A DNA stretch of 5,723 nt, from contig CAJQOR010000159.1 in the NCBI GenBank assembly GCA_905479965.1, positions 1 to 5,723 of the forward strand, given 5' to 3'. Below the pieces are notes generated by a model, which saw nothing but the letters and a program-made list of their open reading frames with translations, ran no database searches and was not told the origin of the DNA. Position 1 is the first letter of the stretch, and each line of letters opens with the position of its first letter. Below, in pieces: positions 1 through 5,685 of this stretch. The position numbers and the translations under genes are program-made. The stretch comes from an uncultured Rhizobiaceae group bacterium. GTDB lineage: Bacteria > Pseudomonadota > Alphaproteobacteria > Rhizobiales > Rhizobiaceae.

Positions 1-144
1 CTTTTGCTTTCAGCGCTGCGATGTCATCACACAATGAGGCCAACCAATCGGACTTAAGACCGCTTTGGCGATCTACGAGCAAAGCGGAGCCGATTTTAAT
101 CACGATCTTTGTGTGACCATCAACGCGTTTGCGCCCTGCGCTCA

Positions 145-145
<1 letters not shown>
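1..145 (-). CDS. proB: Glutamate 5-kinase, N-terminal part (continues past the window edge)
   Basis: Glutamate 5-kinase phosphorylates L-glutamate with ATP to gamma-glutamyl phosphate, the first step of proline synthesis, in the cytoplasm. Only the first 48 codons are present. The reading frame begins [10 protein letters not shown] and continues with [13 protein letters not shown] at residues 13-25. K17-I18-G19-S20 is the nucleotide-binding start of the amino-acid kinase fold, and SALLVD followed by GLK is typical of ProB. The start is the ATG at 145-143, which shares one base with the obgE stop codon (TAATG arrangement). An AGAGG sequence at 157-153 lies 7 bases upstream, inside the end of obgE, so translation is probably coupled to obgE. 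The obgE-proB pairing is usual in alphaproteobacteria and supports the call. The product is short here because of the window edge, not because of damage. Confidence 0.9.
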
Positions 146-1182
<1,037 letters not shown>

Positions 1183-1191
1183 TTAAATAGT

Positions 1192-1220
1192 CATATAGCC
1201 TCATATCCTGAAATGATCAA
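1192..1220 (-). promoter_or_regulatory. Candidate sigma-70 type promoter for obgE
   Basis: On the minus strand a TTGATC hexamer (1220-1215) is followed after exactly 17 bases by TATATG (1197-1192). Each matches the sigma-70 consensus at four of six positions. Transcription would begin near 1185, about 33 bases before the obgE ATG. The promoter lies within an 11-base inverted repeat (1196-1232): one arm fills the spacer and touches the -10 element, the other lies just upstream of the -35 element. That placement is what one expects of an operator. The call is by eye only, and obgE could also be reached by transcription from the GNAT genes. Confidence 0.4.
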
Positions 1221-1232
1221 AATATGAGGCTA
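1196..1232. repeat. Perfect 11-bp inverted repeat upstream of obgE
   Basis: The arm tagcctcatat at 1196-1206 is exactly complementary to atatgaggcta at 1222-1232, with a 15-base spacer that contains the small palindrome tgatca (1214-1219). No run of T follows on either strand, so it does not look like an intrinsic terminator. It surrounds the candidate -35 element of obgE. It may be a repressor or activator site, or an RNA hairpin in transcripts reading in from the GNAT genes. Confidence 0.6.
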
Positions 1233-1302
1233 AAATTTATCTCAACGTGTGATATTGCTGAGAGGGATATAGATGCTTGCCCGAAAAGGCAAAAGATTAA
1301 AG

Positions 1303-1878
1303 CTATGTCGCCAAACCTTCTTTTGCATCAATGCCCTTATATCCTTGATATGGCACCAAATTAATTTGGTACCATTTAATATCGATAAACGTTTGATCGC
1401 CGATATTCAAAGATCCGGTTTCTTGTGGTCTGAAGCCGTTTTTCTCAAGGACACGTTGTGATGCAAGATTATCAATTTCACATCCTGCACGTAGTATTGC
1501 AAAACGAAACTCTGGCAATACATCGCGCACAACAACGCCGACTGTTTCGCTCGCCAAACCCTTATTCCAATGCTGCTCACCCAACCAATATCCAAATGAT
1601 GGAATGACATGGTTTGGTTTCACAGAAATTGTGGTCAGACCCAAAAATTCACGTGTTAAACGATCAACAATTGCATAGCTTAATAGCTCCAGCGGATTGC
1701 TGTTTTGAGCGCGTTCAACAAATTCTTGCGCATCATCAACGGTAAAAGGCTGAGGTTTGAAAAGCATTCGGTCAAGAATTTTTGGATTACCAGCAAGACT
1801 TGCCATTGGCTTTATGTGCTTTTGAGCGATCGGCTCCAGCGCTATGCGTTCCTCGTGATTTTTTATTATTTCCAACAT
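1303..1878 (-). CDS. GNAT family N-acetyltransferase (RimJ/RimL-like), second of a pair
   Basis: This 191-residue protein belongs to the GNAT superfamily, which transfers acetyl from acetyl-CoA to an amine; the substrate cannot be read from the sequence. The acetyl-CoA binding region is visible as FGYWLGEQHWNKGLASETV at residues 95-113, where NKGLA gives the pyrophosphate-loop glycine. The following motif B is NLASQRVLEKNGF at 137-149. The N terminus (ERIALEPI at 10-17) is the usual first strand of the RimJ/RimL-like branch. The ATG at 1878 is fixed by a strong AAGGAGG (1890-1884) inside the end of the upstream gene, whose stop lies one base before this start. Residues 171-191 form a tail after the last core strand and are partly encoded by a long palindrome. 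It is related to but well diverged from its neighbour. Possible roles are modification of a protein N terminus, a small molecule or an antibiotic. Confidence 0.9.
   Translation of the reverse strand: MLEIIKNHEERIALEPIAQKHIKPMASLAGNPKILDRMLFKPQPFTVDDAQEFVERAQNSNPLELLSYAIVDRLTREFLGLTTISVKPNHVIPSFGYWLGEQHWNKGLASETVGVVVRDVLPEFRFAILRAGCEIDNLASQRVLEKNGFRPQETGSLNIGDQTFIDIKWYQINLVPYQGYKGIDAKEGLAT
1350..1375. repeat. 26-base near-perfect palindrome inside the 3' end of the GNAT gene
   Basis: The two 13-base halves meet at 1362/1363 and pair at 12 of 13 positions; the only mismatch is C1354 with A1371. The inner 16 bases (accaaatt/aatttggt) are fully symmetrical. A 5+3+5 hairpin (atatc ctt gatat, 1339-1351) touches it. 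In the gene it encodes residues around WYQINLVP (169-176). A palindrome this long is unlikely by chance in a window of this size. It could be a protein-binding site or an mRNA hairpin near the end of the coding sequence. Confidence 0.6.
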
Positions 1879-1879
1879 C

Positions 1880-2551
1880 TTAACCTCCTTTCAATTTTGT
1901 TTTCTGTTCGATGGTTTCTGGCCAATTACGAAGCGAATCCCAAATTTTTCGTTCTAGTCTGTAAAGTTCCACTGGGACTTGAGTATCTTGCGCAAGTGAA
2001 TAGTTCATGCCTGTTCCGATAAACTGGAACCCACTTTTTTGCAGGACACTGCGCGAGGCCATATTTCCAATTCTGCAGCGCCCGATAATTTCTTCGATTT
2101 TGCAAATTCGAAAAGCCTTATCGACCAATGCATGCGCGGCTTCTGTTGCATAGCCTTTTCCCCAATGGGGTTTGCCTAGCCAATATCCAATTTCCATCCG
2201 CTCGCGCCCTTGTTTTTTCTCAATTCCGCAACAACCAATAAATTCACCCGTTTCATTGAGTGTAATGGCATAGACGCAATTTCCATTTTTTAACTTGGCC
2301 ACTTTGTTGACGAAATCTTCCGCATCCGTGCGTTTATACGGATAAGGCATTCGAGAAAGCATTGAGGCCACGGCAATATCATTTGCCAACGTGGAAATTG
2401 CGTCTATGTCATCACAATGCGGTTTGCGCAAAGTAAGGCGAGGGGTGTCAATTTGTGTTACATTTTCTGTAACGCTTATACTGAGACCATCACTTTGGCT
2501 TATCCGTTCTTCGTATTCATCACTGTATTGTTCATCTGATTGGCATTGCAT
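1880..2551 (-). CDS. GNAT family N-acetyltransferase (RimJ/RimL-like), first of a pair
   Basis: This 223-residue protein is a second GNAT acetyltransferase. The core begins at IDTPRLTLRKP (34-44), the standard opening of the RimJ/RimL-like branch. The acetyl-CoA binding segment is IGYWLGKPHWGKGYATEAA at 121-139 with GKGYA as the pyrophosphate loop, and motif B is NMASRSVLQKSGF at 163-175. The first 33 residues are polar and acidic (SDEQYSDEYEER) and are not part of the fold. They are nevertheless likely to be translated, because AGGAGG (2564-2559) sits 7 bases before the ATG at 2551 and no comparable signal precedes a later start. The gene lies directly after the rpmA terminator and has no clear promoter of its own, so readthrough may feed it. 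The next GNAT gene starts one base after its stop. The substrate is unknown. Confidence 0.9.
   Translation of the reverse strand: MQCQSDEQYSDEYEERISQSDGLSISVTENVTQIDTPRLTLRKPHCDDIDAISTLANDIAVASMLSRMPYPYKRTDAEDFVNKVAKLKNGNCVYAITLNETGEFIGCCGIEKKQGRERMEIGYWLGKPHWGKGYATEAAHALVDKAFRICKIEEIIGRCRIGNMASRSVLQKSGFQFIGTGMNYSLAQDTQVPVELYRLERKIWDSLRNWPETIEQKTKLKGG
1884..1890 (-). promoter_or_regulatory. Ribosome binding site that couples the two GNAT genes
   Basis: The minus strand reads AAGGAGG at 1890-1884, five bases before the ATG at 1878. It lies within the last codons (Lys-Gly-Gly) of the upstream GNAT gene, whose TAA stop (1882-1880) is one base from the next start. Ribosomes ending the first gene can re-start on the second, so the two proteins are probably made in a fixed ratio. 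Confidence 0.75.
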
Positions 2552-2572
2552 TTTAAAGCCTCCTGTTAATGC

Positions 2573-2610
2573 AAAAAATAAAGGGAAGATGATCTCTCAT
2601 CTTCCCTTTA
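2573..2610 (-). terminator. Intrinsic terminator after rplU-rpmA
   Basis: A perfect 14-bp stem pairs 2579-2592 with 2597-2610 around a 4-base loop (2593-2596). On the minus strand the 3' arm is followed at once by six T residues (2578-2573). This is the textbook form of a Rho-independent terminator for the rplU-rpmA transcript. It lies 67 bases past the rpmA stop. The ribosome binding site of the next gene starts only 8 bases after the T run, so there is no space for a separate promoter between them. Confidence 0.9.
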
Positions 2611-2676
2611 AAAACATTTGGCTTTTTTAAAATCAACCGGGTCGATGAGACACCGGATGATTTTGAGCGTTTCCGG

Positions 2677-2946
2677 TTATTCCGCTGCTTCCGCCATAGG
2701 CATTACAGACACATACGTGCGTCCGTTGGCCTTTTTTCGGAACTCTACATTGCCTTGAGTTGTGGCAAAAATAGTGTGATCACGACCAAGGCCAACACCC
2801 GTACCTGGATGCCACTTTGTGCCGCGCTGACGCAGAATAATGTTGCCTGAAATTACAGCTTCGCCGCCGAATTTTTTAACGCCTAGGCGTTTTGATTCTG
2901 AATCGCGACCGTTGCGGGATGAACCACCAGCTTTTTTATGTGCCAT
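2677..2946 (-). CDS. rpmA: 50S ribosomal protein L27
   Basis: L27 is a small basic protein of the large ribosomal subunit whose N-terminal tail reaches toward the peptidyl transferase centre and helps hold tRNA. The 89-residue product has the whole family pattern: [20 protein letters not shown] at 1-20 and the signature [15 protein letters not shown] at 34-48. It starts directly with MAHKK, so there is no cleaved N-terminal extension as in Firmicutes. The length is normal, with a short acidic end (AEAAE). The ATG at 2946 is preceded by GGAG in gtaggagataaaaa. It follows rplU by 25 bases, as in most bacteria, and is terminated by the hairpin at 2610-2573. Confidence 0.98.
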   Translation of the reverse strand: MAHKKAGGSSRNGRDSESKRLGVKKFGGEAVISGNIILRQRGTKWHPGTGVGLGRDHTIFATTQGNVEFRKKANGRTYVSVMPMAEAAE

Positions 2947-2971
2947 TTTTTATCTCCTACAATCTCGTCAA

Positions 2972-3628
2972 TTACGCTTTTGCTAGTTCAGCTGCTTGCT
3001 CAAGCCAGTTATCGCGATCGATACGGCCTTTGAAAGACAATGCGTCATCTAGTTTTTCAATGTCATCGCGTGACATTGCAGCTACTTGTGCAAATGTTGT
3101 CACGCCAAGTGCGTTTAGTTTTTTCTCAAGCACTGGACCAACACCTGAGATTTTTTTCAAATCATCAGCTGGTCCTTCAGGTGCAGTGAACAATGCTGCC
3201 GGTGCAGCATCAGCAGCTTTTGCTTTAGCTGGAGCTTTTTCAGCCGCCGCCGCTTTTGGTGCTTCTGCTTTTGCAGCAGGTTTTTTAGCAGCAGCTTTTT
3301 TCGAAGCTTTTGCGCCATCTGTCAAAATTTCAGCGATTTTCACTGTTGTGAAATGCTGACGGTGACCGATTGTGCGGCGTGAGTTTTGACGGCGACGTTT
3401 TTTGAACGCTAAGATCTTACGACCACGGCCTTGGTCAACAACTTCAGCTGTTACCATTGCACCATCAACAGTTGGTTTGCCGATAGTCGCAGAAGCGCCT
3501 TCGCCAACCATCATAACTTCTGTGAATTCGATAATGTCACCAGCTTCGCCGGCAACACGTTCTACTTTTAGAACGTCATCAGCAGTAACGCGATATTGCT
3601 TACCACCAGTTTTAATGACTGCGAACAT
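2972..3628 (-). CDS. rplU: 50S ribosomal protein L21 with C-terminal helix-hairpin-helix extension
   Basis: L21 binds 23S rRNA, in contact with L20, in the large subunit. The usual protein is about 100 residues; this one has 218. Residues 1-103 are standard L21 ([14 protein letters not shown] at 1-14; signature [19 protein letters not shown] at 76-94). Residues about 105-153 form a linker of Ala, Lys, Pro and Glu with no predicted fold. Residues 155-218 form a compact domain with the helix-hairpin-helix core [17 protein letters not shown] (160-176) and a conserved-looking end, [15 protein letters not shown]. That domain resembles the C-terminal part of alphaproteobacterial NuoE proteins as I recall them. 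The frame is continuous and the gap to rpmA is normal, so this is a real fusion and not a frame error. The ATG at 3628 follows AAAAGG at a 7-base spacing. The extension's role is unknown; nucleic-acid or protein binding is possible. Confidence 0.96.
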   Translation of the reverse strand: MFAVIKTGGKQYRVTADDVLKVERVAGEAGDIIEFTEVMMVGEGASATIGKPTVDGAMVTAEVVDQGRGRKILAFKKRRRQNSRRTIGHRQHFTTVKIAEILTDGAKASKKAAAKKPAAKAEAPKAAAAEKAPAKAKAADAAPAALFTAPEGPADDLKKISGVGPVLEKKLNALGVTTFAQVAAMSRDDIEKLDDALSFKGRIDRDNWLEQAAELAKA

Positions 3629-3687
3629 TTTTTTTCCTTTTAGTGTTCAGTCCAGTTCTTTTTGCATGTGCTTATATAAACGCAGGC

Positions 3688-3712
3688 AAAAGACCGTCTT
3701 TTTTCAGTCTTC
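3688..3712 (-). promoter_or_regulatory. Possible alternative hairpins in the rplU leader RNA
   Basis: In the rplU 5' leader the plus-strand segment 3688-3694 (aaaagac) is complementary to gtctttt at 3696-3702, giving a small hairpin. Part of it (3690-3694) can instead pair with gtctt at 3707-3711. The two pairings exclude each other. On the minus strand the second form is followed by a short T run. Ribosomal protein leaders are often used for autogenous control, but the stems are short and this could be chance. Confidence 0.25.
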
Positions 3713-3727
3713 GATCAATGATAACCT

Positions 3728-3755
3728 ATTGTATAATAAAAGATTATCGGTTCAA
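3728..3755 (-). promoter_or_regulatory. rplU: Probable promoter of rplU-rpmA
   Basis: On the minus strand TTGAAC (3755-3750) is followed after 16 bases by TACAAT (3733-3728). Five of six -10 bases and four of six -35 bases match the sigma-70 consensus, and the spacer is A/T-rich. The transcript would start near 3721, giving a leader of about 90 bases before the rplU ATG. A weaker pair further upstream, TTGACT (3848-3843) and TATCGG (3825-3820) with 17-base spacing, might be a second promoter. Confidence 0.5.
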
Positions 3756-3761
3756 CTTTGA

Positions 3762-4126
3762 TGCGATATGCTGCATGCAAAGATAAACGGCACAAAATAA
3801 ATTGCACCGCTTAGGTGTTCCGATACGCTCAATTAGCTGACAAGTCAAGGAAATTTGGTCGTTTGGCACCTTAATAAAGATGAGCTTTGGACGCATTCTC
3901 AGTTAGCACGACATTGCTGGCTTAGTCAGAAACGCATTGCTGACATGCACAATTGTTCTTGCATTCTTTAGCGGCTGTCTATACCAAGCGTTTAAAGAGT
4001 TGATGAAAACTCATTTAAAAGGCCCTAAAGCAGTTGAGCTCCGAGGGCTTGCCCCAGCTCAGGCTTTTCGCGATCATTTTCATCTTTGTTGATCCCTTAA
4101 TGTCTGACGAAACATTTTGACGGTTG
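3762..4126. other. Intergenic region without a protein gene, rich in small inverted repeats
   Basis: I see no convincing gene, tRNA or recognisable housekeeping RNA here. The stretch divides the minus-strand rplU block from the plus-strand helicase gene and must contain at least the helicase promoter, which I could not place with confidence. It holds several small dyads: tgac-aa-gtca at 3838-3847, gtcag/ctgac at 3925-3929 and 3940-3944, atgca/tgcat at 3945-3949 and 3960-3964, and the stronger pair of hairpins at 3991-4067. The 8-mer cattgctg occurs twice, at 3912 and 3935. Confidence 0.5.
3991..4067. repeat. Two adjacent hairpins, candidate structured RNA or interspersed repeat
   Basis: The first hairpin pairs tttaaagagtt (3991-4001) with aactc-a-tttaaa (4008-4019), 11 pairs with a single bulged A and a 6-base loop. 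Eight bases later the second begins. It pairs aaagc (4027-4031) with gcttt (4063-4067), tgagct (4035-4040) with agctca (4056-4061), and ggg (4045-4047) with ccc (4052-4054) around a CTTG loop, with small internal loops. On the plus strand it ends in ctttt, a weak terminator-like tail. The whole is compact and well paired, unlike the surrounding sequence. It could be a small RNA, a leader element, or one copy of a repeat dispersed in the genome. The direction is not certain. Confidence 0.45.
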
Positions 4127-4188
4127 TTGCGCTTTAAATGAAAGCAGCGCAATGCCGTTTTTAAGTGCGATGGATTTTCCTCCGTCGC
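4127..4188 (+). promoter_or_regulatory. Two hairpins in the leader of the DEAD-box helicase gene
   Basis: The first pairs ttgcgct (4127-4133) with agcgcaa (4146-4152); an alternative inner form pairs gcttt (4131-4135) with aaagc (4141-4145). The second pairs gcgatgga (4167-4174) with tccgtcgc (4181-4188), eight pairs including one G-T type wobble and a 6-base loop. It ends exactly where the A/G-rich ribosome binding site (aaagga, 4189-4194) begins. Stacked hairpins next to the binding site are compatible with control of translation, for example by temperature or by the helicase itself, but this is inferred. Confidence 0.4.
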
Positions 4189-4201
4189 AAAGGATTATGA
4201 C

Positions 4202-5503
4202 ATGGAAAACTTTAATTCATTTAATTTGCCTGAATCTCTTCAGCATTGTCTGGACCATTTGGGATTTAACAAACCAACTCCTGTACAACAAAAGGCCATT
4301 CCACTTGCGCTAAAAGGCCGGGATATTTTAGGCTCTGCACAAACGGGTACTGGGAAAACAGGTGCTTTTGGTATTCCGTTGGTTGCCAAATTGATGGCAA
4401 ACCCGGACGATATGGCTGTTGTTATCACGCCGACACGTGAATTGGCGTCGCAGGTTCATCAAGCTATTCAGGGGTTTTTGGGTAAGAAATCAAAAATTCT
4501 AACGGCATTATTGATCGGTGGTGAGCCGATGCCAAAACAGCTAAACCACTTAAGGCGTGACCCACGCGTCATCGTAGGAACACCTGGTCGTATCAATGAC
4601 CATTTGGCACGCAAGTCATTGCGTCTCGATCGCACAAGCTTTTTGGTGCTGGATGAAACAGACCGCATGCTTGATATGGGTTTTGCGTCTCAGATTGATA
4701 AAATCATCAAGCATATGCCTAAGCAGCGTCAGACATTATTATTTTCAGCAACGCTACCACACAATATCGTGAACCTTTCTAAATCCTACATGATCAATCC
4801 AGAGCGGGTTGCTATCGGTTCGGTGACTGATCCTGCTAAAAACATCAAGCAAGAGATTGTTCATTTGACGCAAGGTGAGAAATACCCGCGTTTGCAGGAT
4901 GAATTGAACAAGCGCGAAGGCTCAATCATCGTCTTTGTTAAAAGTAAGTACAACGCCGATAAAATGGCCAAACGGCTGTCTAAAGAAGGTCATGATGCGG
5001 ATGCAATTCATGGTGATCTAAGACATAATAAACGCGAGCGTGTGATCAAAAGCTTTCACGCAAAACGCATTCGAATTTTGGTTGCAACTGATATTGCTGC
5101 CCGTGGTCTGGACATCCCGCATATTGAGCATGTGATCAATTTTGATCTGCCGCAATCACCAGAGGATTATATCCACCGTATTGGCCGAACTGCACGTGCG
5201 GGGGCTGAAGGTGAGGCATTGTGCTTTATTTCACAAGCTGATGATGAGAAATGGTATGCGATCTCTAAATTGATGAACCCAAACACTGATGTGCCGCGAC
5301 CTGTGCGTAAAAAGCCAGGCGGTAAAGGCGGTGCTGGCAAGCCCGGACAAGCGAAAAGCAGGGCAAAGCCGTTCAGTTTTAAGAAGCATACGCGCAACGG
5401 AAAGAAAAAAGACGGTGGTGATGGTGCTGAGGGATCTGCTCGTCCACAGTCAACTCGCCGCCGCACAAATGCACGTAAAGGCAGCGCAAAACGCGCGGCA
5501 TAG
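4202..5503 (+). CDS. DEAD-box ATP-dependent RNA helicase
   Basis: DEAD-box proteins use ATP to open short RNA duplexes in ribosome assembly, mRNA decay and cold adaptation. The 433-residue product has the full set of motifs: Q motif with PTPVQ at 25-29, motif I AQTGTGKT at 46-53, Ia PTRELA at 77-82, GG at 106-107, Ib TPGR at 127-130, II DETD at 151-154, III SAT at 182-184, IV IIVFVKSK at 242-249, V VATDIAARGLD at 294-304 and VI HRIGRTAR at 325-332. Motif II has Thr in place of Ala; the catalytic Asp-Glu pair is kept, so activity is expected. Residues about 365-433 form a Gly/Lys/Arg-rich unstructured tail, usual for RNA binding in this family. The ATG at 4202 follows AAGGA at a 7-base spacing. 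It looks closest to the RhlE-type bacterial group, but I cannot fix the subfamily, so no symbol is given. It is transcribed away from rplU-rpmA. Confidence 0.96.
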   Translation: MENFNSFNLPESLQHCLDHLGFNKPTPVQQKAIPLALKGRDILGSAQTGTGKTGAFGIPLVAKLMANPDDMAVVITPTRELASQVHQAIQGFLGKKSKILTALLIGGEPMPKQLNHLRRDPRVIVGTPGRINDHLARKSLRLDRTSFLVLDETDRMLDMGFASQIDKIIKHMPKQRQTLLFSATLPHNIVNLSKSYMINPERVAIGSVTDPAKNIKQEIVHLTQGEKYPRLQDELNKREGSIIVFVKSKYNADKMAKRLSKEGHDADAIHGDLRHNKRERVIKSFHAKRIRILVATDIAARGLDIPHIEHVINFDLPQSPEDYIHRIGRTARAGAEGEALCFISQADDEKWYAISKLMNPNTDVPRPVRKKPGGKGGAGKPGQAKSRAKPFSFKKHTRNGKKKDGGDGAEGSARPQSTRRRTNARKGSAKRAA

Positions 5504-5516
5504 CTGCATTTTAAAG

Positions 5517-5576
5517 TGAAAATCTAATACCGTAGGACTACGGATTTTAGTCGTCAGTTCTACGGATTGATTTTCA
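5517..5576. repeat. 60-base element with inverted ends and CTACGG repeats
   Basis: The ends tgaaaatc (5517-5524) and gattttca (5569-5576) are perfect complements. Inside them ccgtag (5530-5535) can pair with either of two copies of ctacgg, at 5538-5543 or 5560-5565. The near choice gives a tight dyad; the far choice gives, with the outer arms, a long imperfect stem of about 15 pairs. The 9-mer ctacggatt occurs twice (5538 and 5560). A short T run (5545-5548) after the near hairpin may let it act as a weak terminator of the helicase gene. Alternatives are a regulator-binding region for the next gene or a small mobile-type repeat. Confidence 0.45.
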
Positions 5577-5580
5577 AATG

Positions 5581-5609
5581 TTGCAATGCAATACATCACC
5601 CGTTATGAA
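5581..5609 (+). promoter_or_regulatory. Candidate promoter for the pyruvate carboxylase gene
   Basis: TTGCAA (5581-5586) and TATGAA (5604-5609) are separated by exactly 17 bases; each matches the sigma-70 consensus at four of six positions. Transcription would start near 5616, about 70 bases before the GTG start. The CTACGG repeats at 5530-5565 would then lie just upstream of the -35 element, a usual place for an activator. A 6-bp hairpin (gaagtt/aacttc, 5607-5623) overlaps the -10 region. This is a by-eye match only. Confidence 0.35.
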
Positions 5610-5652
5610 GTTCTTGTAACTTCCAGGCTTTGATTACCCTCAAAGCTTACCC

Positions 5653-5665
5653 GATCAATTTGATC
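5653..5665. repeat. 13-base perfect palindrome in the pyc leader
   Basis: The sequence gatcaa-t-ttgatc is symmetrical around T5659. It lies 8 bases before the ribosome binding site (GGAG, 5674-5677) and 20 before the GTG start. It could be an operator placed in the leader or simply a small chance dyad. Confidence 0.4.
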
Positions 5666-5685
5666 CATCTGACGGAGATGTATTC

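Noticed and set aside
1263..1292. Hairpin ttgcc/ggcaa after the second GNAT gene as a terminator
   Set aside because: The stem is only 5 bp and no T run follows on the minus strand.
1273..1461. Plus-strand ORF of 62 codons with a good AGAGGG six bases before its ATG
   Set aside because: Most of it is antisense to the GNAT gene and the product has no recognisable features. The purine run lies between genes and is probably chance.
2892..3359. Plus-strand ORF of 155 codons, rich in Ala and Ser
   Set aside because: It is the antisense image of the Ala/Lys-rich linker of L21; repeated GCN codons keep the opposite strand open.
3402..3761. Plus-strand ORF of 119 codons running over the rplU start and promoter
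   Set aside because: Antisense to the L21 core, with no ribosome binding site or family match.
3762..4126. A tRNA, SRP RNA, tmRNA or 6S RNA in the large gap
   Set aside because: I looked for cloverleaf pairing, a CCA end, the SRP tetraloop region and a tmRNA tag sequence and saw none.
4117..4145. TTGACG at 4117 as the -35 of a helicase promoter
   Set aside because: No acceptable -10 sequence lies 16-18 bases downstream, so I did not list it.
5167..5519. ORFs on both strands across the helicase tail
   Set aside because: They mirror the low-complexity Gly/Lys/Arg codons of the helicase tail; the helicase frame has all the motifs.
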